From: Stenocarpella maydis
Lineage: Eukaryota; Ascomycota; Sordariomycetes; Diaporthales; Diaporthaceae
NCBI GenBank assembly: GCA_002270565.1
Contig: NQMI01000016.1
Location: 248,001 to 312,000, forward strand
Length of the DNA: 64,000 nucleotides
Reading direction: 5' to 3'
The notes under the pieces were generated by a model. The model did not search any database. It saw only the letters and a program-made list of their open reading frames with translations, and was not told the origin of the DNA. Shown here in pieces: positions 1 through 10,344 of this stretch (positions within the stretch are counted from its first letter, which is position 1; each line of letters begins with the position of its first letter). The translations under genes and the position numbers were made by a program.

Positions 1-65
1 TAGGGAGGAAACGCACATATGATGAGACCAGAGGCTCTAGCTTGTATTTCAACAGGGTTTCGGCC

Positions 66-1712
66 ATGGAGGACAGTGCGCGCGGCCAGGACAGGTATAC
101 CTTGGCCGGCCAGATAGAGACGCCTGGCTCTCAAGTCACCCCCGGCAGTGGTGCCCTGGACGACAGCCTGTACTCGGATATTGACTACCGCCGCCGCCTC
201 GAGCTGGGCTCAAAACGGTCACATGACGACACCTCAGCACCCGTCCTAGACCTGTCAGGCTTCGCCAGCTCGACAACCGCACCAGTCACCCCTCGCGCAG
301 CAGGCTGGACCACATTTGCCTTCCAGGCCATAGGAGGTGTTGTAGGCAAGGTCTGGGAGTTCTGCAAGGGCGGCGCCGGGGCTTTCCAAGGCTTCAAAGC
401 AGGAGGCGGGAAGGCCTATGGGACGAATGGCCAGCCCGTAAACAGTGTCAACAACCAGACCCCGCTGCGTCTCACTACCGACTTGCCGCACTATCCTGAG
501 GAACATGAGAACGCTCTCAGCCCGCCTGGCGCCTTTCCCGTCTCAGATGTCATTTCCTACCTTCCAGACAGCATCCCAGACTACCAGGATCACAGGCAGG
601 ATGAGATATATCGCGGCTGCTATCAGGAGCAAGAGGAACACGAGCAGCAGCAGGCCCAGCAGCACCAGCAACAGCAGGAGCAGGAGCGGCGGGAGCAGGA
701 GCGGCGGGAGCAGGAGCGGCGGGAGCAGGAGCGGCGGGAGCTCGATCGGCACGAGTTCCAGCGAGGTGGGTCTCCGGATTCAACGGATCGGCCTGCGCCC
801 AAGAGGAGACAGACTGGTACAATTGGCGAGTCGGATGAGCTGAGGCGAAACTGGGTCATGGTTGACGAGAAGGAGGACCAGTCGCCAGCGGCGCGCCGCC
901 CGGCCCTAAGCACGAAGCGTTCGTCCCTTTCGTCAGTATCATCGTCTCGAATCCCGGCACGGAGCTCCAACATGGCGTCTCGTCTCCAGCAGCCGAAGGC
1001 CTACTCAACCCCTACCAAGACACCCGGCCCCATGAACCCGCCTGCGCGACGTTTTAGTGTAACCTCGCCGCGCTTTGGGTTCGAGCAGAAATCGGGGATT
1101 CAACCGCCACGTTCTGCTTCGAGGTTGTCTATGGCCTCCAACGCCTCATATGCGGGCGGCTCCATCACATCGCCAACTCTGGGTCCCGGCGAGGCCAGCT
1201 TTGCAAGCCCAAGATCACCTCCCTCGCGATCAACACCGGCGACCCCAACTTTTGCCATCAACGGCTCCCGGATACCGCAGCCGACGGGCCTGGGCGTCGG
1301 CGGCCCGAATCCATTCGCCAATATCCAGCGAGTCTCACCCAGCCGGCCTACTAGCCGTCATTCGGCCCACCACTCGGTCCACTCACTCCACTCCCCGCTC
1401 ACGTCGTCCTTGATCCCCAGATCAAACACACCCTCTCGTATTGGCCACCGGCGGAGCGCCACAAGCCTCTCGGCGGGGCGGGGGAAGCCTCCCGGCCAGG
1501 TGGACCCGCAGCTGAGCCCGCGCCTGGACGACGAGGCCAAGAGGCTGGCGGCCCAGCGGGCGGCCGCCGAGAAGCGCAACACGTCGCGGCTGGACAAGCT
1601 CAACGGGGAGCTGCAGGCGCTGATCCGGCAGGGCCAGGCGGCGCTGGATACCGAGTTTGACGTCCAGATGGGGGACGGCGATGACGACGGGTGGGACGAT
1701 TACTTGAACTGA
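66..1712 (+). CDS. Ser/Pro/Gln-rich low-complexity protein, function unknown
   Basis: A 548-residue protein from the first ATG, which sits in a good context (tcggccATGg). The frame stays open upstream to the window edge, and an acceptor-like ttcaacag lies at 47-54, so an upstream exon is possible. Residues about 80-120 form a Gly/aromatic stretch (around VVGKVWEFCKGG) that could be the only ordered part. Residues about 190-240 are Gln/Glu/Arg-rich and include four perfect EQERR units. The middle is Ser/Pro/Arg-rich with many SP and TP sites, like a disordered phosphoprotein. A short predicted helix near residue 500 precedes an extremely acidic tail (around MGDGDDDGWDD). I do not recognise the family. 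A cytoskeletal or nuclear regulatory role would be compatible with the composition, but this is a guess. Existence of the gene is well supported by length and composition. Confidence 0.8.
   Translation: MEDSARGQDRYTLAGQIETPGSQVTPGSGALDDSLYSDIDYRRRLELGSKRSHDDTSAPVLDLSGFASSTTAPVTPRAAGWTTFAFQAIGGVVGKVWEFCKGGAGAFQGFKAGGGKAYGTNGQPVNSVNNQTPLRLTTDLPHYPEEHENALSPPGAFPVSDVISYLPDSIPDYQDHRQDEIYRGCYQEQEEHEQQQAQQHQQQQEQERREQERREQERREQERRELDRHEFQRGGSPDSTDRPAPKRRQTGTIGESDELRRNWVMVDEKEDQSPAARRPALSTKRSSLSSVSSSRIPARSSNMASRLQQPKAYSTPTKTPGPMNPPARRFSVTSPRFGFEQKSGIQPPRSASRLSMASNASYAGGSITSPTLGPGEASFASPRSPPSRSTPATPTFAINGSRIPQPTGLGVGGPNPFANIQRVSPSRPTSRHSAHHSVHSLHSPLTSSLIPRSNTPSRIGHRRSATSLSAGRGKPPGQVDPQLSPRLDDEAKRLAAQRAAAEKRNTSRLDKLNGELQALIRQGQAALDTEFDVQMGDGDDDGWDDYLN
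678..737. repeat. 15-bp in-frame tandem repeat, 4 copies
   Basis: The unit gagcaggagcggcgg is repeated four times without mismatch and encodes four EQERR units inside the Gln/Arg-rich part of the first gene. Perfect copies imply recent expansion and likely length polymorphism between isolates. Confidence 0.9.
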
Positions 1713-3492
1713 TGCGTGCCAGATGGCCCGGGCTACTGTGTTCAAACAACCAAAAACAGGTATACGAGGATACACAGACGTGTAGCAGTGTCTTGTCTTG
1801 TTCTTTCAAGCGGATTATTTTTGGCTCCTGCTGACCTTCTGCCCACTGGGCTCCAACCGGAAGATCCTAGAGCGGTTCAGAAGAGTCCTTCGGTATCACA
1901 GCACGAATACCCTTTCCTTTTCGTTTCTGTCGGATTGCGTGGAGTTTGGGCTCTTTGTTTACTGGGGAGGGGCTTGTTCAGCCCTGGTCCCACCAAGGTG
2001 GCTCTAGGAAATTGGTAACATGCATGGCTAGGAACCTGTTGTATCAAAAATGTCAAATCAGATGCGGCGGTCTATTTTCTCATCGGACTAGGTTCAACCT
2101 CTACATAGGCATATCCTTTCCCAAGGTGGTGAGAATCATACGGGTACCTTTGGCCAAATACAGCATCAACTCTGAGCTCGCATACCTGCCATGGCAACAA
2201 CCGTCCGGGCTAGATACTACGACGTGAGTCATTTACGTAAACTAACCTACCAAAATTTAACAACAGGCCGGAAATGCACCTCAAGATTGGCCCTGTATAA
2301 ATCGCCTCAAAGATGCAACTCCGCGGGTCGCCGGGGCACCTGGCACGTCTGCTCCGGCACAAGCCTCTCGCTGGCCCGACCCAAACAGCGCGGCGTGCTC
2401 GTCCCTCGTCCCGCTCCTCGGGTGTTGGCGAGAGCCATCGTCATCAGGTCCCATCTGCCCGTATCATCCTCGACACCTGTTGTCAGCATGCTGTCTGTCC
2501 CTCGGCCCTGTGGCGGACGACAGACCGACCCCCTCTCAGCGGGACTTAAACCTCATGGCTGAGCCCGCCCGGCCAGGACCCCGGACGGCGGGACGATATA
2601 TGTTTCTCGCTTGCAAGCACCCTACTGCCCACCCCTGAGCGCCGGCAGGAGCGCCCAGGGGGTGGGCAACACGCTCCGCCGTCCCTCGGGGTGGGGGGAA
2701 GGTTATACATTACGTAGCGCAGGAGGTAAGACATTGGCGCCGGGCTGCGGGCTGGCTGGTCGGCGAAGAAGCCGTGTGCCTGGTACGTCAACACTCCCGC
2801 CGACGCCAGCACAAGCCACAAGCCACAAGCACCAGCGCCGTCGCCGTCGCCCGTTGCCGCCACCATCAGCTCCAGCAAAGCCGGCCCTCGAGCACCCGCC
2901 CCCGCGACCAACCCGCCGCAGGTCCTGCACACCGCGGACCCGGAACGAAGGGTGGCTCCACCGCCGCGGGGCAGGCACGTCGAGGGGAAGGCGCGCGGGT
3001 TCCGTGTCCTGCGGGCGCTCTGGCCGCCGCGGCGTGATGCCCCCTCCATGCCGCGGTCGAAGACGGGCGGGGAGGCCTTAGCCCACCCCCCCCCTCCACC
3101 TCCTGCCTATCTGCCTGGGGCCCGTCGGGCCAGGTGTAGAAGGGGCAGGGGGCGTGGCACGTCGCCGGGGCGCGCTGGGAATGCGGGTGTGGCGGACTTG
3201 GTTGGCCTGGGGGTTTGCTCGCGGAAGATCAAGTTTGTCGTTGCGTACCGGAGGATGCGGGCCTCCGGGCGTGCGAGCAGGTTGTGTGTTAGCCAGGCAT
3301 TCTGTCCCCCCCCCCCCCTTCTTTTCCTCCTCTTTTTTTTTTCTTTCTTTTCCTTCCTTTTTTTTTTCTTTCTTTCTTTTCCTTCCTTTTTTTTTTTCTT
3401 TCTTTCTTTTCCTTCCTTTCTTTTTTCCTTTCCATTTCCTCTTATTTTCTTTGTTTTTAGCGAAGACGACGTCCCGCCGTGTGAGACAGGGT
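1713..3492. other. Gene-free spacer with no supported gene
   Basis: This stretch holds GC-rich, stop-poor sequence around 2300-3250 that opens frames on both strands, but none shows a recognisable domain, splice signals or a plausible start. A pyrimidine tract closes it (separate entry). Confidence 0.6.
3307..3437. repeat. Polypyrimidine tract with C13 run and CTTT/TTTTCC repeats
   Basis: About 130 nearly pure pyrimidine bases begin with a run of 13 C and continue with repeated ctttctttcttttccttcc blocks, three similar units in a row. It could form triplex or H-DNA and is prone to slippage. It lies immediately downstream of the O-methyltransferase relic, where the rest of that gene should be. 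Confidence 0.9.
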
Positions 3493-3875
3493 TCAAGGGA
3501 ACACACTCAGCCTGTCCTCGCCGACGCCGGTTGCCTCCGCGAGCTCGTCGAATGATGCGGAGCCGTCGATGGGCACGATGCTGGAGGCACCGTGGACCTG
3601 GGTACTCACGGAAAGCCCCTGTGAGCCCAAGTGCCTGATGCGGGCCCAGCGCGAGGGCTCCGACGTCCCTCGCTGCCTCCGCCAGCTTTAGTGCTGACTC
3701 CGCGCCGGTGGCGGGCTCTGCCATGGGAGCTGAGGTGTTGCAGAGGGAATGTATCTCTTGACTTCTGGACTGCAGGCCTTGTGTTGTCTCCTGGGTGAGA
3801 CGGGACATATCCTCGCACAACCTGCTTGGTCGATTGGGACATTACAGCTTCAACATCGCTGTTGCTTGACGCCAT
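3493..3875 (-). pseudogene. O-methyltransferase N-terminal relic
   Basis: Read on the minus strand from ATG 3875, three adjacent frames together give the N-terminal layout of fungal sterigmatocystin-8-O-methyltransferase-like enzymes. A MASSNSDVEAVMSQ start is followed, after a frame change near 3820, by a helical segment containing ALGPHQALGLTG. After a second frame change near 3610 comes IVPIDGSASFDELAEATGVG, which matches the winged-helix dimerisation segment of this family (VP-DG-x-SF-ELA-xxTGL). The frame then stops at 3493-3495, and nothing of the SAM-binding Rossmann domain is visible before the pyrimidine tract. Sequence shows the frames; family assignment is from memory of conserved motifs. 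I infer a 5' fragment of a degraded secondary-metabolism methyltransferase. It cannot encode an active enzyme. Confidence 0.6.
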
Positions 3876-4082
3876 AACACACACACGCACACATTGCTGC
3901 AACAAGGCTGAGCCTTGATGAAGGTGACAACGACAATAGCATTGTCTGCACAAAGAAAAAGACTGGCATCCAGCTCGGAGCACAAAGGCCTTGTCCGGGA
4001 TGCTCCAGCAGGCCACAAAAGCTCATTGGTGTCTTCTTTGTAGCCAGTCCTAAGTAGTCAAACACGCCCGTCTGGCACTCCC

Positions 4083-4090
4083 TGTATAAA
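4083..4090 (+). promoter_or_regulatory. TATA box of the forkhead-repeat gene
   Basis: A gtataaaa element (core TATAAAA) lies about 30 bp before a probable start region near 4115 and about 140 bp before a canonical intron donor. It fits a leader exon whose intron (4230-4296) has GTGAGT, a gactaac branch point and a cctccag acceptor. Confidence 0.5.
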
Positions 4091-4229
4091 ACAGGCATAG
4101 ATTCGTGGTTACTACGGTTGAATTGCTCACTCACCACACACACTACCCACTCAGTCAGTACAAAACCTCACTTCACAAGCTCGAAAGCCAATCAAAGATC
4201 CGAGGGCAAGAAGAAAGGTATTATCAGGT

Positions 4230-4296
4230 GAGTTGACAAATGCCAACATGAATCCCAGCCGGGAATTCCACTTCGTGATCGTGACTAACCCTCCAG
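4230..4296 (+). other. Leader intron of the forkhead-repeat gene
   Basis: GTGAGT donor, gactaac branch point and cctccag acceptor within 67 bp. No ATG precedes it in the leader, so it is probably a 5'-UTR intron. Confidence 0.6.
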
Positions 4297-4341
4297 GCAC
4301 GCCCGGGCTGGACACCCGCGAGCCTAGAGCCGAGACAGGAG

Positions 4342-5300
4342 ATGACAGTGCAATGGAGCCGCCCGGTCGCCGCGCCCGAAGGCAAATGGCTGAGCTTCTT
4401 GGACGTGCACGACTACCTCGCCGAGAGGTGCCCCCAGATCCGCGGGCTAGACACAAAGGCCAGCCAGGCCTTCAGGGCCGACCTACGCGCGTCTTTTTAT
4501 AGCGAGGGGAATGCAGTTGTGGAGAAGGACAAGTCGTATGGGAGATGGATCAGGTGGCGGATAGCCGCCGGCGCACGGCAGGCGGCGGCCCTGTCCGCGT
4601 GGAAGTTCAAGGGGCCCCATCGTGGGCAGCCGGCCGCCACCATACGACACCTCCGCGGGCTGACCCCGTACTCGTACAGGGGGGTCGCCTGCCAGGCCCT
4701 CCTGTCTGGCCCGGAGGGCCAGTGGGTGCACACCTCCGAGATGGGCGGCTACCTCGTGGCCCGGTACCCTCAGCTCGGACCGCACATGGGAGACGTGCTG
4801 GATCGTATTCATATAACAGCCTGCGAAGTGGGGCTTCGAGGGGCATCTATGAAAGTCGCCTGCGGGGCCGTGAGAACCTGAAAAGGGCGTACGCATCCTG
4901 GCGGATAGTCCCTGGTGCGGCGAGCCGCGAGCTGGCCTCCAGGCTCGCGTGCCACCGCACCTGAACCTGTTGCGCACCGGGGCCCTGCCCCGAAGGCGTG
5001 TGCCTTGGAGAAGATTCTAAATTAGGCCGTTGGTTTATATAAGTGGCCTGTCTGAAGGGCCCAAGGTAGGTCTCTGGCCTGGTTTAATCCCATACTCCTG
5101 GGGTTCTCTCGCGCCTCAGGCCCTCCTCGCGGCTCCTCAAGGTAAGCGGGCGGACGTGCCCGACCTGGTCAGCCCCTACATCCTCCACCAGCATCCTCGG
5201 CTCAGGCAGCACGAAGACATCCTGGCGGGCCGGATGAATCTATCGGGCGAGGTCGATGGGCTTTAGTGCTTGTGAGGTTGGTTCTGTAGAAAATAGATTG
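4342..5300 (+). pseudogene. Tandem forkhead-like winged-helix repeat gene, decaying
   Basis: Three successive segments share one layout: (PYS[YW])-x(9)-A-L-x(2)-(A/G)P(E/Q)G(K/Q)-x(7)-Y(L/I)-x(3)-(R/H)xP(Q/R)(I/L). Segment 1 (about 4370-4590) runs through APEGKW, YLAERCPQI and an SYGRWIRW end. Segment 2 (about 4660-4930) has PYSYRGVACQALL, GPEGQW and YLVARYPQL, and its second half (NSLRSGASRG to YASWRIVPG) lies in a different frame. Segment 3 (about 5080-5300) has PYSWGSLAPQALL and APQGKR, then loses its frame through stop codons. PYSY, YPxxR, NS[IL]R and a terminal W are forkhead signatures. A leader exon with a clean intron (4230-4296) and a TATA box precede the start at 4342. A 56-bp GT-AG interval at 4764-4819 could restore the frame of segment 2, but would delete part of the fold. 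I call it a decaying forkhead-repeat gene. Expression of segment 1 alone is possible. Confidence 0.5.
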
Positions 5301-5405
5301 ATAACTCCCAGCCACATCAAATTTTGGATTCCACATATGGATCGCGACTGTGACTGTCTGTACAAGAACGACGAGGCCTTCAGCCTCACCCCCCAGAATT
5401 CAGAC

Positions 5406-7039
5406 CTAATCCTCAGCCTTCCAGTGATACTTTGCGGCAGCGTGGCCAGGCGGCGGCCGCGCGAGGCCCTTGGTGCCGTACAGGTTCTCCCTGTAGGTGC
5501 CGCCGTCGACGGCGTAGCCGTCCCAGAACAGGCCGCGGCGGCGCAGGACGGGCAGCAGCCTGTCGACGACGTCCTCAAAGGTCTCGGGCATGAGCGCGTA
5601 GGCGAGGTTGAAGCCGTCGACGTCGGCCTCGCGGACCCACCGCTCCATCTCGTCGGCGACGTCGTCGGGCGTGCCCGCCACCGTGGCGCCCAGCCCGCCG
5701 ACCTTGATGTGGTTGGCGACGGTGTGCTTGGTCCACCGGGGCACGCCCGGGACCGCGCGCGACCACGACTCGACCGCCGAGCGGATGGCGTTGGACTCGA
5801 CGTGGCGCAGCTCCTCGTCGTCGCCGTAGCGCGCGCAGGGTCGATGGCCCGTCCAGCCGCCGAACAGCGCCAGCGCCCCTCCCGACCCGTAGCCCACAGC
5901 TCGTCGTACTTGGCCCGCGCCGCCTCGGCCGTGTCCGCGATGATGGGGCACAGCAGCGCCAGGAACTTGATGTCCCCGGGCGCCCGCCCGAACTCGTCGC
6001 GCGCCATGGCCCGGATCTCGGCCACGTTGCCCGCCACCACCGCCGGGCTGTGGCCCGCCACGAAGATGGCCTCGGCGTGCCGCGCCGCAAAGGCCTTGCC
6101 CGCCCGCGACGTCCCCGCCTGCAGGATCACGGGCGTGCGCTGCGGCGACGGCTGGCAGATGTGCGGGCCCGGCACGGTGTAGTACTTGCCCACGTGGTCG
6201 ATGGTCCGCACGAGCCTGGGGTCCGTGTAGATGCCCTTCTCCCGGTCCAGCTTCACCGCGTCGTCCCGCCACGACGACTGCCTGGGACCCGGGCGTCAGT
6301 CCCCGGGGGGGTTCTTGTTCTCATCTTTGTTTGGGGGGGGGGGAGTGCAGGGCAGCGCACCAGAGCTTGTACATGACCTCGACGTATTCCTCCGCGATCG
6401 CATATCTCTCGTCGTGCGACGGCTGCTCGGTATGTCCGAGGTTCCTCGCCGCCGAGTCCAGGTACCCGGTCACAATATTCCAGCCGACCCGCCCCCCGCT
6501 CAGATGGTCGACCGTGCTCAGCCTCCGGGCGAGATGGTATGGCTGCTCATATGTCGTGGCCACGGTGACGCCAAAGCCGAGGTTCCTGGTCGCCGCCGCC
6601 ATGGCAGGGACAGCGGCAAGCGGCTCGTTGACGGGCCACTGCGCCCCGGACACGATGGCCGGGTCTGGGTTCCGCGGGCCCTTGTACACGTCGTAGGATC
6701 CCTTTTGGTGGGCTCACGGTCAGCCATCATCACGAGCCTGGCCTGACCCGCGGGGGGAGAGGGGGGGGGGCGCGGCTGCAGGACACTTACAAGCACATCG
6801 GCAATGAACATGCCGTGGAAGTGGCCCCTCTCCAGCAGCTGGGCCAGTTCGACCCAGTGCTTGATGTTGTTGAAGTCCCAGGACCGGTCGCGGGGGTGCC
6901 TCCAGAGGCCGGGCGACTGGTGCCCACTGCAGGACTCGACAAAGGCATGGAGGATGAGCTGCTTCTTCTTGGCGCCCGCCCCGGGCCCAGAGGCCCCATT
7001 GCTCGGCTGAGGGGTCGACGACGGTGGTGATGATGCCAT
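5406..7039 (-). CDS. NtaA/SnaA/DszA-type FMN-dependent monooxygenase, with one frameshift
   Basis: Exons: 7039-6791, 6701-6361 and 6281-5406, with introns of 89 and 79 bp that have clean GT-AG ends. The N-terminus (KKQLILHAFVESCSGHQSPG, then WDFNNIKHWVELAQLLERG) and the segment HLSGGRVGWNIVTGYLDSAARN are hallmarks of the bacterial-luciferase-like nitrilotriacetate monooxygenase component A family. These enzymes use reduced FMN from a partner reductase to oxidise amine, sulfur or sulfone substrates. The third exon changes frame near 5891-5897, between KYDELW and YGSGGALALFGGW, where the family has an uninterrupted EGALALFGGW stretch. One extra base would give about 488 residues, the normal family length. 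A second, self-compensating irregularity lies near 5826-5850. This is either a recent inactivating deletion or an assembly error in very GC-rich DNA. The gene is divergent from the symporter at 7792. Confidence 0.8.
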
Positions 7040-7791
7040 CTTCCAGAGTCTCTCCTCGAAAGACAAGAGTGACGCGGAACCAACGCGGTCTGCCGGCGCG
7101 GCGGCCTCAGCTCTCTGGGTGGACACTCGAGCCCTTTTTCACCACGGCGGAAACCCAGCTCGCCATATTACCGCAACAAACCCCCTCCTGCGTCCGGCCG
7201 GCCGTGCCCCGCGTGCGCAGGGATTAACAGGATCGCGGGGGGTCGAGCAGGTCTGTTGATGCGTGGGATCGGCTGCATTAGCTGCATGGCGACAGGGCAA
7301 GCCGCGTTCGCGTCATCGAGCCTAATGAGGCGCAATATTATAGACATGACATGCCGCCCTGCGGTTTTCACTCCGCCGTCGACACCTATCCGGTCCCCTC
7401 GACCGAACAGCCCGGCAATAGCAAGTACAGTAAATGAATATGGTCCTTGTTCCCTGGAAGAGACAAAGGCCCCCTTCTGATGGCGTCTGGTAGCCTCCCG
7501 CTGAGCACAACACCAGGCCGTGGGGCTCTGAGTGTATTGAGGTGCCATGTTAGGCAGGATGACACCATCCGCACTCAGCTGCGATCCCGGCAGCGGGGGG
7601 GGCCGTAGGCTTTGCGTCGTCGTGCACATGGCGAGCAGGTTGACTGCCCATCGGCATTATCGCAACCCCCGATACGGTCGGAGACGGGGGTGGTTTCTTA
7701 AATATCCGTGGCATCCGCCACGTCGTAACGGCGTCTCTGTGGCGGTCGTCAGCGTCGCCTCCTCGGTGTTGAAGCTTCATAGTATCACACC
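7040..7791. promoter_or_regulatory. Divergent control region between monooxygenase and symporter
   Basis: These 752 bp separate two start codons pointing away from each other, so both promoters must lie here. A ttaaatatc element at 7697-7705 could serve as the TATA box of the symporter. No repeated operator was recognised by eye. Frames on the minus strand within 7168-7629 look like chance. Confidence 0.5.
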
Positions 7792-10097
7792 ATGGCCTCG
7801 GTATTCTCTCGCTCGGGGGGCGGCTCAGTCGAGCCGCCGCTGCCCCAGGCTGTCGGGTACGTGGTTGTCGTCCTCATCGGCTTCCTCATCGCCTTCATCA
7901 TGATATTCGTCACCTACCTCCTCAGGAGGACCGCGGGCGAGGACAACAGGACCACCGAGATGTTCATGACTGCGAACCGCCGGGTCGGCACCGGGCTCAC
8001 GGCCTCGGCAGTCATATCAAGCTGGCTGTGGAGCACAGCGATGCTGGGTAGCACCCTCGTGGGATACAACTACGGCATCGCGGGCCCTTTCTGGTTCGCC
8101 GCTGGGTGAGTCGTGGCCGGTTTCTGCATCTCATCCATCCACACCGCTGGGATACTTACGTGATGCCGCAGGTGCTCGCCCATGATCGTGTTCTTTGCGG
8201 TGCTGGGGATTGCGTGCAAGATGCGGATCCCAGAGGCTCACACGCTGTTGGAGATTGTCCGTATAAGATATGGCAATGTCGCACACGTGGTCTGGATCGC
8301 ACTCTGCCTCATCAACAACATTATCGCCGTGGCAAACATGCTGCTTGGTGCGAGCGCAGCCATCTCGGCCCTGTGGGTTAACCATGCTTCTCCGGCCCCG
8401 TGGTGTAATTATAATACACATCTGAGGGCATCTCGACTGACGACGACGCAGGACCGGGATGCCCGTGGTGGCCGCCATCTTTTTGCTTCCGGCCAGCGTG
8501 GTGCTCTACACATTCGTGGGCGGCATCAAGGCCACATTCCTGACGGATTATTTCCACACCTTTATCATCACCATCATAATCTGCTACTTCACCATAGCCA
8601 CGTTCTCGGTCCCCGAGATATCCTCCCCGGGACATCTCTTCGACCTTGTCGTCAAGGCCGGCCAGGCCCACCCCGTCGCAGGAAACCATGACGGGTCCTA
8701 CCTGACAATGGCGAGCAAAGACGTAGGTCCAGATTCTCCATCAGCCCTGGGGCCTGGTCTAGTACCCAACATATATATTGGTTGACATGTAACTAACTCC
8801 CGCCCCCAAGGCCATCCTCTTCGGCATCATCCACATCCTCGCCAACTTTGGCCTGGTCATCATGGACACGGGCTTCTTCACAAAGGCCTTCAGCGCTGCC
8901 CCGCACGCCGTGGTCCCGGGATACATCATCGGCGGCATCGCGTACTTTGCCATCCCGTGGTGCCTCGGCACGCTCATGTCCCTGTCCGCCCTCGGCCTCG
9001 AGGCGATCCAGTCCCCCCGCTTCCCAACATACCCCGGCCGCATGTCGACGGTGGAGATCTCCAACGGCCTGGTGCTGCCGTACGCCGCCGTCGCCGTCGC
9101 GGGCCGGGGCGGCGCGGCGGCGGTCCTGCTCATCACCTTCATGGCCGTGACCTCGACCATCTCGGCCCAGGTCATCGCCGTCTCGGGCATCATCACCTTC
9201 GACGTGTACCGGCAGTACCTCAACCGCGGCGCCACCGACCGCGACGTCATCCGCTGGAGCCACATCGGCGTCGTCGTCTTCGGCGCCTTCTCCGCCGCCT
9301 TCTCCACCGCCCTGTACTACGGCAGCGTCGACCTCGGCTGGACCCTCTACATGCTGGGCGTGCTGACCTGCCCGGGCATCTTCCCCACCACCTTCACCAT
9401 CCTCTGGAGGCGCCAGTCGCGCGCCGCCGCCGTCGCCTCGCCCCTCCTGGGCCTCGCCACGGGGCTGGCCGTCTGGCTGGGCTCCGCGCGCGCCCTGTAC
9501 GGCGGCATATCCATCGCCTCCACCGGCGCCACCCTCCCCTGCGTCTACGGCACCGCCGCCTCCGCCCTCAGCCCCGCGCTGTACTCGGTGGCGATATCCC
9601 TCGCGCGCCCGGCCAGCTACGACTGGGCCGAGTTCCGCAGGGAGAGGCTCCTCTTCGACGACCACGGCGCCGCGGCGGCGGCGCCCGGGCCGCACGTGGC
9701 GGAGGAGGTGACCCTCCTGACATCCGCGCTCCTCGCCGACCGCGCGAGCCTCAGGCACTGGGGCACCGTCGCGGGCGCCTGGGCCCTCGCGACCTTCCTC
9801 GGGCACTGGGTGCTCTGGCCGCTGCCAATGTACGCCGCCAGGTACATCTTTAGCCGGCAGTTCTTTGCCGCCTGGGTGGTCGTGTCCATCGTCTGGGTCT
9901 GGGGCACGATGCTCGTGGCCGGGTTCTTCCCCATCATAGACGGCAGGAAGCAGATCGCCCTCGTGCTCAGGGGTCTCCGGCCTGGAGGCGACAAGGAGGC
10001 CCCCGCGGCTGGGGAGTCCTCCAGCAGCAGCAGCAGCAGGGAGGGCACCGTCTCTGAGGTTAAGAAGGTCGAGGGCGGGGCTGAGGTGGAGTCTTGA
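7792..10097 (+). CDS. DUR3-type sodium:solute symporter (urea/polyamine permease-like)
   Basis: Exons: 7792-8105, 8172-8372, 8452-8722 and 8811-10097, giving 690 residues. The introns are 66, 79 and 88 bp, and the last has an aactaac branch point. An N-terminal membrane helix (residues about 19-42) is followed by LRRTAGEDNRTTEMFMTANR, then SAVISSWLWSTAMLGSTLVGYNYGIAGPFWFAAG. IPEAHTLLEIVRIRYG and YTFVGGIKATFLTDYFHTF are conserved in the solute:sodium symporter family and specifically in fungal urea transporters related to yeast Dur3. About 14-15 membrane spans are expected at the plasma membrane. The tail is hydrophilic, Ser-rich and cytoplasmic. Substrate cannot be read from sequence; urea is the default and polyamines are possible. 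Its divergent pairing with a nitrogen-compound-type monooxygenase fits nitrogen scavenging. All exons are intact and in frame. Confidence 0.9.
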
Positions 10098-10344
10098 GCT
10101 GGGGTGATTACAAGTGTGTGATAGAGGGGCCTCCTGCGCTTGCTTTGCTTCAGGAGGTGGGCTCCACGAGAACCATCAGCTGGGCTGGATATCTGGCGCC
10201 TTCATTGAGGGATACCCATTCGATTTTGAGCACAGGACAAAGAAGAATACACCATTATCTGTCGCATATAGGAATAGAATGGGAATCACAGCGGTGTTGG
10301 GTTTAATTTGTCGCAACGGCACACGACCCTGAAACCCCCGGCAT

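Noticed and set aside
2546..3049. 167-codon minus-strand frame
   Set aside because: GC-rich stop-poor DNA with frames open on both strands; nothing conserved.
4764..4819. 56-bp intron joining the frames of forkhead-like segment 2
   Set aside because: Length and phase fit, but the branch point would lie too near the acceptor and the splice would remove part of the predicted fold, so a frameshift is more likely.
5256..6182. Plus-strand open frame across the monooxygenase
   Set aside because: Antisense shadow; the minus strand carries clear family motifs and splice sites.
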